A stretch of DNA of 64,000 nt. Origin: Bog-1198 sp963727045 (GTDB lineage Bacteria > Pseudomonadota > Gammaproteobacteria > Steroidobacterales > Steroidobacteraceae). The stretch covers positions 1,674,001-1,738,000 of the forward strand of contig CAVSES010000001.1 in assembly GCA_963727045.1 (NCBI GenBank), written 5' to 3'. Position 1 is the stretch's first letter; each line of letters starts with the position of its first letter. Below are positions 53,767-61,767 of the stretch, one piece after another. A program made the position numbers and the translations under genes. The notes beneath the pieces are model-generated. The model was not told the origin of the DNA and did no database searches. It was given only the letters and a program-made list of their open reading frames with translations.

Positions 53767-54482
53767 TTCGCGCTGCCCGCTGGCTGGATCGGCCTGACCT
53801 TCGCCCGTCCGAGTCCCTCATCGAAAATCCGGCGCAATCGCAGGTCTATCGCCTCGCGGGCACGGAAGACGCGCGATCGTACGGTGCCCACCGGGCAGGA
53901 CATCGTCGACGCCACTTCCGCGTAGCTCAGCCCGTCGAATTCGCGCAGGACGATCGCCGCACGTTGCTCATCGCAAAGATCTCCGATCGCCTCATTAACG
54001 GCCGTGCAGATCTCGTCGGTCAGCGCCAGACGTTCAGGCGTGTCCAGATCCTTCATTTGCGACGACGTAAAGCTCGATTCCTCGACGGACTCCACATCGG
54101 CCGTGAACCTCCGCATCTGCCGGGCGCGCATCGCGTGCGCGGTCTTGGCGGAGTTGACCGCGATCCGATACAGCCAGGAATAGAACACCGAATCTCCCCG
54201 AAAGTGCTGCAGACCTCCATAGGCCCTCATGAATATGTCTTGCACGGCATCCTCGGCGTCCGCCTGATTGCGCATGTAGCGCATGGCGAGCTTCATCACG
54301 CGGTGCCGATATTTGCGGACCAGCAGATTGAACGCGCTGCGATCGCCGGACTGCGCGCGCAGCACCAGAATCCGATCGCAGGAATCGACGTCTGGAATCG
54401 GTTCCGGCGCCGAAGAGCACCCGGAGCCCCTGTGGGTGGCAGGTGGTTCATGATGGATGAGATTTGCCTGGTTCATGCTCAT
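53763..54482 (-). CDS. rpoE: RpoE-type ECF sigma factor
   Basis: About 239 residues from the ATG at 54482 (54476 or 54524 also possible). Region 2 is RDAFNLLV-like here as DRSAFNLLVRKYRHRVMKLA, then DAEDAVQDIFMRAYGGLQHF and RGDSVFYSWLYRIAVNSAKT. Region 4 is LREFDGLSYAEVASTMSCPV and GTVRSRVFRAREAID. These match E. coli sigma-E closely. The N-terminal 40 residues before region 2 are an unusual extension (HHEPPATHRGSGCSSAPEP). Instead of rseA/rseB the next gene is the 502-residue protein. rseP is present elsewhere in the window. Confidence 0.88.
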   Translation of the reverse strand: MSMNQANLIHHEPPATHRGSGCSSAPEPIPDVDSCDRILVLRAQSGDRSAFNLLVRKYRHRVMKLAMRYMRNQADAEDAVQDIFMRAYGGLQHFRGDSVFYSWLYRIAVNSAKTAHAMRARQMRRFTADVESVEESSFTSSQMKDLDTPERLALTDEICTAVNEAIGDLCDEQRAAIVLREFDGLSYAEVASTMSCPVGTVRSRVFRAREAIDLRLRRIFDEGLGRAKVRPIQPAGSAN

Positions 54483-54561
54483 CCAGAATTGCGTATCTTT
54501 ATTAAAATCCAGCGCATGCCACATTAGAAACCGCTCATTTTGCGCGGCGCCGGGAAGATAT

Positions 54562-56058
54562 CTAGGGCGGCGCCGCCAGGGTGACGGGCAGATCGCCGCC
54601 CGGCGGCTTCCTTGAGCGCTGCGGGATTTCCGCGAGGCCGGGGACGATCCGGCGATGCGGAAAGCGGACGCGGAAACAACTGCCCTTCTCGGGCGCGCTG
54701 TGCACTTCGATTTCAGCGCCGTGCATCGAACAAATGGACTTCACGATCGACAGTCCGAGGCCCGCTCCCCCGTCCTCGCGCGAACGGCCCTCTTCGACGC
54801 GAAAGAACCTGTCGAAAACCTGCGGAATTGCCGACGCCGGAATCCCGATGCCCGTATCGCAGACTTCCAGGATGCCGCCGGTCCCGTCGTCGGCGGAACG
54901 AATGGTGACGATGCCTCCCGCGGGCGTGAACTTGACGGCATTGTCCAGAAGATTGACGATGATCTGCTTGAGCCTGGCTTGGTCGCCGCGAACCACCGCG
55001 CGCTGCAGTCCGGACAGATTCATGACGATTCCCCGATCCTCCGCCATCAGCCGCATCTGCTCGGCCGTGCTCAAGGCCAGCGATGCCAGATCGACGTCGG
55101 TCTGTTGCCGCTGGGGTTCTCCCGCATCGAGGCGCGAAAGCACCAAAAGACCCGACACCAGATGTTCGAGGCGCGCCACCTCTTCCAGAACGCTGCCCAC
55201 CCGCTCGCGCAGGTCGCTGTTGTTCATGTGCACCGCGCCTGAGAGCTCCTGCAGCTCGCCCTTGATCACCGTGAGCGGGGTCCGCAATTCATGCGACGCA
55301 TCCGCCAGAAATCGGCGCGATGTCTGTACGGAGTCCCGCAGTCGCCCGAGCATGTTGTTGAGGGAGATCGCGAGCCGTTCGAGCGCATCGCCGGTGCGCA
55401 CCACCGGAAGGCGAAGCGAGAGGTTCTGCAAGCTCATCTCCTCCGCGGTCTGCGAAAGCTTGTCGACCGGACGAAGTGCACGCTTGATCAGCAGGTAGCC
55501 CCCTCCCGCGGCGCACACGATCAGCAGGGGCAGGAGCACCGCCAGCAGATCGATCAATCGATCGAGCACGTTTTCAAGCGGCACGATCGATGCGCCAACC
55601 TCGACATCGTACTTCCCGGAGACCGCAGCCACGCGCGTTGAACTCACCATCAGATGCTGATCGGCAAGGAGGGTCGTGGCGAAGCCGGCCGCGGGCCTGA
55701 CGGCCCCCGGCACAAAATGCGCGCTCACGGCGAAGCGGTTGAAACTGCCGTCGGACGGCGGCCCGGACAGGAACACCACCTTTCCGGGTGCGCGCGTGAT
55801 GCGCACGAACCGATTGTTGACTTCGGGCGACAATCGCAATTCGATTTCCTGGGCGATCGCGCCGTCCGACACATCGGCGGGCGCACGCAGCAGGATTTGC
55901 TCGACCTCCGTCGAGCGGCGTCTCAGCGAGTCGCGTGCATTCGAGCGCAGGTAGTGCTGAAGGCCGTAGAAGGTGCCGGTGCCGACAAGGATGAAGGTCG
56001 CGCTCAACAGCAGCGTGTACCAGGCGCCCAGTCGGAACGGCAGTGACCTATGGTTCAT
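54562..56058 (-). CDS. Sensor histidine kinase, HAMP type
   Basis: 498 residues from the ATG at 56058, overlapping the regulator stop as ATGA; the longer frame to 56268 is antisense to the regulator. TM1 is LGAWYTLLLSATFILVGTGT, then a periplasmic sensor of about 150 residues, TM2 IDLLAVLLPLLIVCAAGGGY and a HAMP domain (RALRPVDKLSQTAEEMSLQN). The H-box is FLADASHELRTPLTVIKGEL, N-box IIVNLLDNAVKFTPAGGIVT, G1 CDTGIGIP and G2 GAGLGLSIVKSICSMHGAEI. Resembles CusS/heavy-metal and QseC-type kinases; the stimulus is unknown. Confidence 0.9.
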   Translation of the reverse strand: MNHRSLPFRLGAWYTLLLSATFILVGTGTFYGLQHYLRSNARDSLRRRSTEVEQILLRAPADVSDGAIAQEIELRLSPEVNNRFVRITRAPGKVVFLSGPPSDGSFNRFAVSAHFVPGAVRPAAGFATTLLADQHLMVSSTRVAAVSGKYDVEVGASIVPLENVLDRLIDLLAVLLPLLIVCAAGGGYLLIKRALRPVDKLSQTAEEMSLQNLSLRLPVVRTGDALERLAISLNNMLGRLRDSVQTSRRFLADASHELRTPLTVIKGELQELSGAVHMNNSDLRERVGSVLEEVARLEHLVSGLLVLSRLDAGEPQRQQTDVDLASLALSTAEQMRLMAEDRGIVMNLSGLQRAVVRGDQARLKQIIVNLLDNAVKFTPAGGIVTIRSADDGTGGILEVCDTGIGIPASAIPQVFDRFFRVEEGRSREDGGAGLGLSIVKSICSMHGAEIEVHSAPEKGSCFRVRFPHRRIVPGLAEIPQRSRKPPGGDLPVTLAAPP

Positions 56059-56753
56059 TTGACTGCGGCTTCGACTTCCTGCTCCGACTCTCTGACGCAA
56101 TAGCCGACGCCCCGCACGGTGTGAATGAGCTTGACGGGAAAAGGTTCGTCGATCTTCTTGCGCACGTAGCGCACGTAAACATCGACGATGTTCGTGACTC
56201 CCTCGAAGCTCTGATCCCACACATGATTGAGTATCATGGTGCGCGAAAACACGCGGCCGGGCGAACACAGCAGGTATTCGAAGAGGGCGTATTCCTTGGC
56301 GGTAAGGTCGATGCGATGACCGTGACGCTTGACCTGCTGAGTGAGCCGATTGAGCTCCAGATCGGCGATGCGCAATACGTCGGCCCGCTCGGACGGCGTA
56401 CGGCGCAGCAGCGCCTTGATGCGTACCAGCAGTTCGGCGAAATCGAAGGGTTTCGTGAGGTAGTCATCCGCCCCGCGTTCGAACAGCATGACCTTGTCCT
56501 CGATTGCATCCCGCGCGGTCAAGACGATGACCGGCAGCGATGCATGCGACTGGCGCACCCGCCGCAGCAGGTCCGCCCCGCTCAGTTGCGGCAGCATCAG
56601 ATCGAGTATGAGCAGATCGTACTCATAGGCTTGAATGTAGCTCTCGCCTTCACGGCCGTTTCCCGCCAAGTCGACCGCGAAACGCTCGGCGCGCAGGCCT
56701 CGGGCGACAAAATCGGCCAGCTTGCGATCATCCTCGACAATCAATATCCGCAT
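56055..56753 (-). CDS. OmpR-family response regulator
   Basis: 232 residues. The receiver domain has acidic pocket E7/D8/D9, phosphoacceptor D51 in YDLLILDLMLPQLSGADLLR, and the conserved Lys in GADDYLTKPFDFAELLVRIK. The C-terminal winged helix includes RQVKRHGHRIDLTAKEYALF-type sequence, EYLLCSPGRVFSRTMILNHV, WDQSFEGVTNIVDVYVRYVR and RKIDEPFPVKLIHTVRGVGY. Cotranscribed with the kinase. Direct repeats just upstream probably mediate autoregulation. Confidence 0.93.
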   Translation of the reverse strand: MRILIVEDDRKLADFVARGLRAERFAVDLAGNGREGESYIQAYEYDLLILDLMLPQLSGADLLRRVRQSHASLPVIVLTARDAIEDKVMLFERGADDYLTKPFDFAELLVRIKALLRRTPSERADVLRIADLELNRLTQQVKRHGHRIDLTAKEYALFEYLLCSPGRVFSRTMILNHVWDQSFEGVTNIVDVYVRYVRKKIDEPFPVKLIHTVRGVGYCVRESEQEVEAAVK

Positions 56754-56791
56754 TGATGCCTCCTTCGGAGACTTGGGATCCCACGTCCCTA

Positions 56792-56820
56792 TTAGAGCCG
56801 CGTTAGAGCAACATTAAGAG
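56792..56820. promoter_or_regulatory. Three 11-bp-spaced repeats, candidate response-regulator box
   Basis: TTAGAG at 56792, TTAGAG at 56803 and TTAAGAG at 56814 recur with an exact 11-bp period, the spacing expected for tandem OmpR/PhoB-type winged-helix sites. They lie 39-67 bp upstream of the regulator gene and about 100 bp upstream of the glycine-rich gene on the other strand, so one site could control both. Confidence 0.6.
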
Positions 56821-56921
56821 ACTCTCATTTAGCCGCTGATTGGGGCTGGAACTCGGCTCCTCCCCTTAAGTCCCATTGAGCATGGATTCGCAACGCAAAT
56901 GGTATGACTCGAGGTGAGGCT

Positions 56922-57572
56922 ATGCGTGCCCGTGCGATGAAAATATTCATCTCGATGAGCTTGGCTGTCGTTCTCGCCGGAGCATGCGCCCAAACACTTG
57001 CTCACGGTGGCGGTGGTGGTGGCGGCGGCGGCGGTCACAGCGGCGGTGGATTTCATGGCGGGGGAGGCTTCCATGGTGGCGGCGGACGTCACGGCGGCTG
57101 GCGCGGTGGATACGGCTATCGCCACGGCTGGTATGGCGGCGGCTTCTACGGCGGCTGGGGCTTGGGCTACGGACTTATGTTTGCAACCCTGCCTTGGTAC
57201 TACGACACCTATTGGTGGAACGGCGTGCCGTATTACTACGCTGATGACGTTTACTACCAATGGAACGGCGATGAGGCCGGATATGAATCCGTGCCGCCGC
57301 CCGCTGGTCTCTCCGACCAGGTCAAGGCGCGAGAATCCGTCGGCCGCGAGCTCTTCGTGTACCCAAAGGGCGGGCAGTCTGCGCAGCAGCAGGCCAGCGA
57401 TCGTGCCGAATGCCACCTCTGGGCAGTGACTCAATCTGGTTTTGACCCGACATCGGCGCCGGCTGCACCGGCCACGACCGACTCGGCCACGACCGACTCG
57501 GCCAGACAGCGCTCGGACTACCTTCGCGCCGAGCGTGCGTGTCTTGAGGGGCGCAACTACACGGTGGGATAG
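56922..57572 (+). CDS. Glycine-rich secreted protein
   Basis: 216 residues from the ATG at 56922, preceded by GAGGTGAGG; the frame also opens at 56904. The signal peptide is MKIFISMSLAVVLAGACAQT with cleavage near TLAHG. A Gly/His tract (HGGGGGGGGGGHSGGGFHGG) is followed by Gly/Tyr/Trp-rich sequence (residues about 45-105). The C-terminal domain has ESVGRELFVYPKGGQSAQQQ and ASDRAECHLWAVTQSGFDP, a pattern seen in many small periplasmic or surface proteins of unknown role. The linker repeats TTDSA twice. Divergent from the two-component system, so it may be a target. Confidence 0.75.
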   Translation: MRARAMKIFISMSLAVVLAGACAQTLAHGGGGGGGGGGHSGGGFHGGGGFHGGGGRHGGWRGGYGYRHGWYGGGFYGGWGLGYGLMFATLPWYYDTYWWNGVPYYYADDVYYQWNGDEAGYESVPPPAGLSDQVKARESVGRELFVYPKGGQSAQQQASDRAECHLWAVTQSGFDPTSAPAAPATTDSATTDSARQRSDYLRAERACLEGRNYTVG

Positions 57573-57574
57573 CC

Positions 57575-58237
57575 ATGTCGATGACCATTTCGCCGCCGGA
57601 TGACCACGGCAATGCCGAGGAGCGAAGCGCCGGGGAATTCTCCTGTGATTCATCGCCGGAACCTGCCTACCCTCTGCTCGCCACCCGGCGATTTCGCTTT
57701 CGCCCGTTCGTCTTTGCAGACATCGGGCGGCTGGTCGCCCTCGCCGGCGAACACCGGATAGCGGATACCACCATCGGCGTCCCTCATCCATTCACCCCTG
57801 AATTCGCGCGCATGTGGATATCCTCGCATCCTGCGGAATGGAACCGGCGCCGGGCATTGCACTGGGTGGTTCATGAAATCGGCAGTGATCGCCGCATGCT
57901 GGGCTACGCCGGACTGAACCAGATTGACATCGACCGGCGCCAGGGGGAATTGCGCTTTTGGGTCGGCTGCGGCACCGAACGGTTCAGCTGCGCCGTGGAA
58001 TGGTCCGAAGCCATCATGACTCATGCGCTGGCCGTGCTCGAGCTGACCCGTGTCTACGCCCTGCAGCGCATAAGGCACCCGCTCGCGGGCCGGGTACTGG
58101 CCGCGATCGGCATGCAGCGCGAGGCGTTGCTGCGCAAGCGCGTCGACACGGGAGGGTTGCTCGAGGATATCTGCTGCTGGGCAAGGTGCAGCGCCGCCGC
58201 GAAAGGGTCCGGCCGTCAACGCGAAGGTACCGAATGA
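57575..58237 (+). CDS. GNAT-family acetyltransferase (RimJ/RimL-like)
   Basis: 220 residues. LATRRFRFRPFVFADIGRLV opens the GNAT fold, followed by RALHWVVHEIGSDRRMLGYA, GLNQIDIDRRQGELRFWVG and WSEAIMTHALAVLELTRVYA, then LAGRVLAAIGMQREALLRKR. The acetyl-CoA site Q/R-x-x-G-x-G/A is weak here (CGTERFSCA). The first 30 residues are a poorly conserved lead. It begins 2 bp after the glycine-rich gene and overlaps the CBS gene 3' end by 22 bp in convergent orientation. Substrate unknown. Confidence 0.8.
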   Translation: MSMTISPPDDHGNAEERSAGEFSCDSSPEPAYPLLATRRFRFRPFVFADIGRLVALAGEHRIADTTIGVPHPFTPEFARMWISSHPAEWNRRRALHWVVHEIGSDRRMLGYAGLNQIDIDRRQGELRFWVGCGTERFSCAVEWSEAIMTHALAVLELTRVYALQRIRHPLAGRVLAAIGMQREALLRKRVDTGGLLEDICCWARCSAAAKGSGRQREGTE

Positions 58238-58782
58238 TGCCGGCGCAAACGCTTTGCGAGGCTGGCACGCGAGACCAATCCCCGCACCAACGCCGAGTCC
58301 TCATGATGAGTTTCAGCGACGAGCACGTGGGTGATTCCGGTTCCCCTGAACATGTCGTACAACTGGGCGGCCGTGAGCGACTGCAATGATTCGTACTTGA
58401 TGAGCGGCAACTCGTCCCACGGTGTCATCACCTCGTCGATCCTTGCGACCGACGGAGGCCCGGACTGCTCCGCGTCCCGTTTCCGTCGGCGCAGATGGCG
58501 CTCGAGATCTTGCGCCGTCACGAGGCCGAGAATTTGCTGCTCGAGTCCGCCCCGCTCTTGCCGCGTGACCAGAAGACAATGCAGCCGCAGTCTGACCATT
58601 TCTGCAAGTGCCTCGTCGATCGAGCAGTCCGCTTCAACCGTAATCGGATAATTACGCCGAAAATCGGTAATCGCGTAGATCGCCGCATCCTCGGGGTGAA
58701 GTTCCACTTCGTGGGACAGACTTCGCGCGTATGCGGATGACGCCGTGATTACCCGCGAATCCATGAATAAGGCGTTGTCCAT
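58216..58782 (-). CDS. Twin CBS-domain protein
   Basis: 188 residues, two CBS modules: about residues 40-98 (NYPITVEADCSIDEALAEMV, LRLHCLLVTRQER, QILGLVTAQDLERHLRRRK) and about 112-182 (RIDEVMTPWDELPLIKYESL, GITHVLVAETHHE, LVRGLVSRASLAKRL). No effector domain is attached, so it is probably a stand-alone adenylate-sensing protein. It lies 97 bp downstream of the RND efflux operon on the same strand. Confidence 0.88.
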   Translation of the reverse strand: MDNALFMDSRVITASSAYARSLSHEVELHPEDAAIYAITDFRRNYPITVEADCSIDEALAEMVRLRLHCLLVTRQERGGLEQQILGLVTAQDLERHLRRRKRDAEQSGPPSVARIDEVMTPWDELPLIKYESLQSLTAAQLYDMFRGTGITHVLVAETHHEDSALVRGLVSRASLAKRLRRHHSVPSR

Positions 58783-58879
58783 TGCAGCACTTCCTCGTCT
58801 TAATGCCCTCGGATCGGCCCTTCAACCATTCAGACTTGATGGCAATCGCTTGGTTCCGCTCGGGCCATGGCGCCCGGCG

Positions 58880-60409
58880 CTAGGGTGCCCCCGAACTGCT
58901 CAAAGTGCGCCGAAACGCCGCAATGACCGCCGGCTGCGGCCGCCTGATTGCCGGAACTTCCTGGTAATTCTGCCATCCGCCTCCCAGGCTCTTGTATAGC
59001 TGAACGAATTCGTCGCCCTGCGCAACCTGGGCCGCCGCGTACTGTTCCTGGAGAGCATAGAACTGCCGTTCTGCATCGACGACGTTGAGAAAATCAGTGA
59101 GTCCGCGGTTGTACCTGGCGTTTGCCAGGTCGACCGCACGCTGCCCCGCAACCATGGCCTCGCCCAGGTTCTTCAATCGGTCCTGCTGGGCCGTGTACCC
59201 ATCGAGAGCGGCATCCACCTCCTGCACGGCATTGATGATCGTCTTGCGATAATTCACCAGGCTGGCATGCGCCGCCAATTGCGCAATGTCCACCTCGGCG
59301 TCGATCGCCCCGAAATCGAGCAGCGGCCAGACTGCGCCCGGTCCGAATGACCACACGTGCTTGGCGATGCCCGGAGTGGTGCCCCAGCCCTGCCCTTGAG
59401 AGCCGATCGAACCGATCAGCGCCACCTGCGGAAACAGATTCGCGGTGGCGACGCCGATTCGTGCCGTGGCTGCCGCTAGTTCCCTCTCAGCCTGCTGAAT
59501 GTCGGGCCTGCGCTTCAAGAGATCCAGTGGGACGCCCGCCGCGACCGGCGCGGGCATCGACGGAATGAGATTGGGATTCGACAACTCATGGGTGACGCTC
59601 TCGGGATACTCGCCCAGCAATGCCGCGAGCGCGTACTCGACGGCATTCACCTGCGCATCCAGCGGCGCAATTTGCGCCTGCAGCGTGTCGAGCTCGCGGG
59701 TCGCCAGGGCGACGTCCAATTCATTGGTGATTCCGCGCTCGTAGCGGATATTGACGATGCGCAGCGACTCGCGCAGGACATCTCCTGCGCTGCGCAAAAT
59801 GCCGGCCTGAGCCTGAAATCCGCGAAGCTCGACGTATGCGCGCACCACGTCCGCAATCAGGGAGGTGAGGACCGCGTTGCGTGCGGCAGCCGCCGCCTGC
59901 CGGTCGTAGCGCGCCGCCTCGAACTCGCGGCGATATTTTCCGAACACGTCGAGTTCCCACACTGCGTCGAATCCGGCTATCGTATTGATCTGCTTCACGC
60001 CGCTCGTGTCGTCGGCGGAGACGAGACCCGGTTCGGCGCGACCGCGAGTAAGATCCCTGCCCGTCCCGCGTCCCGCGGCTGCGCTTGCGTCGACTTCGGG
60101 AAGAGCGTGACCCACGACGACGGCCTCGTAGGTCCGAGCCTGCTGCAGTCTCGTCAACGCGATCTCCAGATCGGGGTTGGACTTGATGGCGCGCTCGACC
60201 AGCGAGTCCAGCTCGGGATCGTTGAGCGCGTGCCACCACGCCGCAAGATCGGGCGCGGACGCCGCAGACGGTGTCGTTGCGGCGTTGCTCGAAGTGATTG
60301 CCGCGAACGCCGCGGGCGCGTCCGGTTTCGGCGTGTGGTAATTGGGACCCACCGCGCAGCCGCTCAAACCGGCGAGCAGGCAGATGGCGATACACGGGAC
60401 AGTCTTCAC
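58880..60409 (-). CDS. RND efflux outer-membrane lipoprotein (NodT/OprM family)
   Basis: 509 residues, GTG start at 60409. The lipobox is LLAGLSGCAVGPNYHTPKPD. Two OEP repeats follow, with LDSLVERAIKSNPDLEIALT, NTIAGFDAVWELDVFGKYRR, LLKRRPDIQQAERELAAATA, FPQVALIGSIGSQGQGWG and RYNRGLTDFLNVVDAERQFY. Forms the trimeric outer-membrane exit duct for the pump encoded upstream. It lies 11 bp after the adaptor. Confidence 0.95.
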   Translation of the reverse strand: MKTVPCIAICLLAGLSGCAVGPNYHTPKPDAPAAFAAITSSNAATTPSAASAPDLAAWWHALNDPELDSLVERAIKSNPDLEIALTRLQQARTYEAVVVGHALPEVDASAAAGRGTGRDLTRGRAEPGLVSADDTSGVKQINTIAGFDAVWELDVFGKYRREFEAARYDRQAAAAARNAVLTSLIADVVRAYVELRGFQAQAGILRSAGDVLRESLRIVNIRYERGITNELDVALATRELDTLQAQIAPLDAQVNAVEYALAALLGEYPESVTHELSNPNLIPSMPAPVAAGVPLDLLKRRPDIQQAERELAAATARIGVATANLFPQVALIGSIGSQGQGWGTTPGIAKHVWSFGPGAVWPLLDFGAIDAEVDIAQLAAHASLVNYRKTIINAVQEVDAALDGYTAQQDRLKNLGEAMVAGQRAVDLANARYNRGLTDFLNVVDAERQFYALQEQYAAAQVAQGDEFVQLYKSLGGGWQNYQEVPAIRRPQPAVIAAFRRTLSSSGAP

Positions 60410-60420
60410 GGCGGCGAGCT

Positions 60421-61767
60421 TCAGCGCTTGGCGTCGAGGTTGCGGCCGACTGCGGCGCCGGTGCCGCCCGCGACGGCGGCCTCGCTCGCCTTGACAGCCT
60501 GTCCCGATGCAATCTGGCTGCTGATGTTCAAGACCAGCTTGGCGCCGGGTTCCACGCCCGGGCCGAGTTCGACCAAGCTGCCGTTGTCGCGCACGATCGT
60601 GACGTCCCGAAAGCTGACCTTGCCCTTTGCATCCACCACCGCCACTTGCGTGCCGTTGGGGCGGAACACCAGCGCGGCCGCCGGAACTTCGACCAGCCCC
60701 CTGGGCTGCAGCCTGAACGCCACGTTGACATAGGTGCCCGGAAGAAGCGCGTGGTTGGCGTTGGGCATGTCGACCTCCACGCGCATGGTGCGGGCCTGAG
60801 CGTTGATCGATTCCGCCGAGCGGGCAATCTTGCCCTCGAATACCGCACCCGACGAGCCGGCGGAGCGTATTTGGGCGGGCACCCCGGCCTTGATCAGCTC
60901 GCCCGCCGAATTCTGCGGCACGTCGACGAACACCCGCAGAGGATCCGTCTGCGCCATGCGGTACAACGGTGTCGTGGTCGATGCGCTGCCCGCGGTCACC
61001 AGATTGCCGATGTCGATCTTGCGTTCGGTGATCGTTCCGTCGAAGGGTGCCACCACCTGCTTGAACTGGGCGAGTGCATTGTATTGCTCGACTTTCGACT
61101 TGTCCGACGCGACCTGTGCATTGGCGGCATACAGGCGCGCCACGGCGCTCTGATAGTCGGCCTTCTTCGACTCGCGCTCCTGCTCGGAAACGACGCCCTT
61201 CGGCGAGTCGCGCCAGCGTTCATTGGTGGTTCTGCTGAATTCCGCCTCCGCCTCCCGGGCGGCGACCTGCGCTTCCGATGTCTTGAGCTGCGCACGCGCC
61301 GCGCTCAGCTCCGCGTCGAGCTCGGGGGTCTCGATCGTCGCCAGTACCTGACCCTTTTTGACGTGGTCGCCGATATCCACCAGCCACTTCGCGACATAGC
61401 CGTTGACGCGCGCATAGATCGTGGTTTCGTACCAGGCTGCCGTCTGCCCGGGCAGGACCAGGTCCTGCCCCACCGATGCCGGGCGCGCTGTGACCACATC
61501 GACCGGAGGCGGCGCGCCGAAGGCGGTCTCGGACGCCTTTGCCAGGGAATGTGCGTCGACGATGCGGATGACCTTCACGACGACGAAGCAGAGCAGCAGG
61601 ACCACGGCCGCGATCCCCGCGCCGATTTTGAGCGTCCGTCCGGTGCCGGGCTCGAAGGCCGTGGAAACCCCCTCCTGCTCCGTGCGCGAGGTGTCGTCGG
61701 GCAACTCGGCAAACGGATCAGCCTCGCACCGGGGTGGCGGAATGTCGTTGGGATCATGCGGTTGCAT
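60421..61767 (-). CDS. RND efflux periplasmic adaptor (HlyD/AcrA family)
   Basis: 448 residues. An N-terminal cytoplasmic stretch of about 50 residues and a transmembrane anchor (IGAGIAAVVLLLCFVVVKVI) replace the usual lipoprotein signal. A lipoyl half-motif VDIGDHVKKGQVLATIETPE, an alpha-hairpin (ELDAELSAARAQLKTSEAQV, VARLYAANAQVASDKSKVEQ) and a beta-barrel (VVAPFDGTITERKIDIGNLV) follow. The start overlaps the pump stop by 14 bp. Confidence 0.94.
   Translation of the reverse strand: MQPHDPNDIPPPRCEADPFAELPDDTSRTEQEGVSTAFEPGTGRTLKIGAGIAAVVLLLCFVVVKVIRIVDAHSLAKASETAFGAPPPVDVVTARPASVGQDLVLPGQTAAWYETTIYARVNGYVAKWLVDIGDHVKKGQVLATIETPELDAELSAARAQLKTSEAQVAAREAEAEFSRTTNERWRDSPKGVVSEQERESKKADYQSAVARLYAANAQVASDKSKVEQYNALAQFKQVVAPFDGTITERKIDIGNLVTAGSASTTTPLYRMAQTDPLRVFVDVPQNSAGELIKAGVPAQIRSAGSSGAVFEGKIARSAESINAQARTMRVEVDMPNANHALLPGTYVNVAFRLQPRGLVEVPAAALVFRPNGTQVAVVDAKGKVSFRDVTIVRDNGSLVELGPGVEPGAKLVLNISSQIASGQAVKASEAAVAGGTGAAVGRNLDAKR

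Noticed and set aside
57004..57120. Gly-rich repeat considered as a CRISPR-like or structural RNA repeat
   Set aside because: Units are irregular and follow codon periodicity within a signal-peptide-bearing protein; no spacers or conserved repeat.
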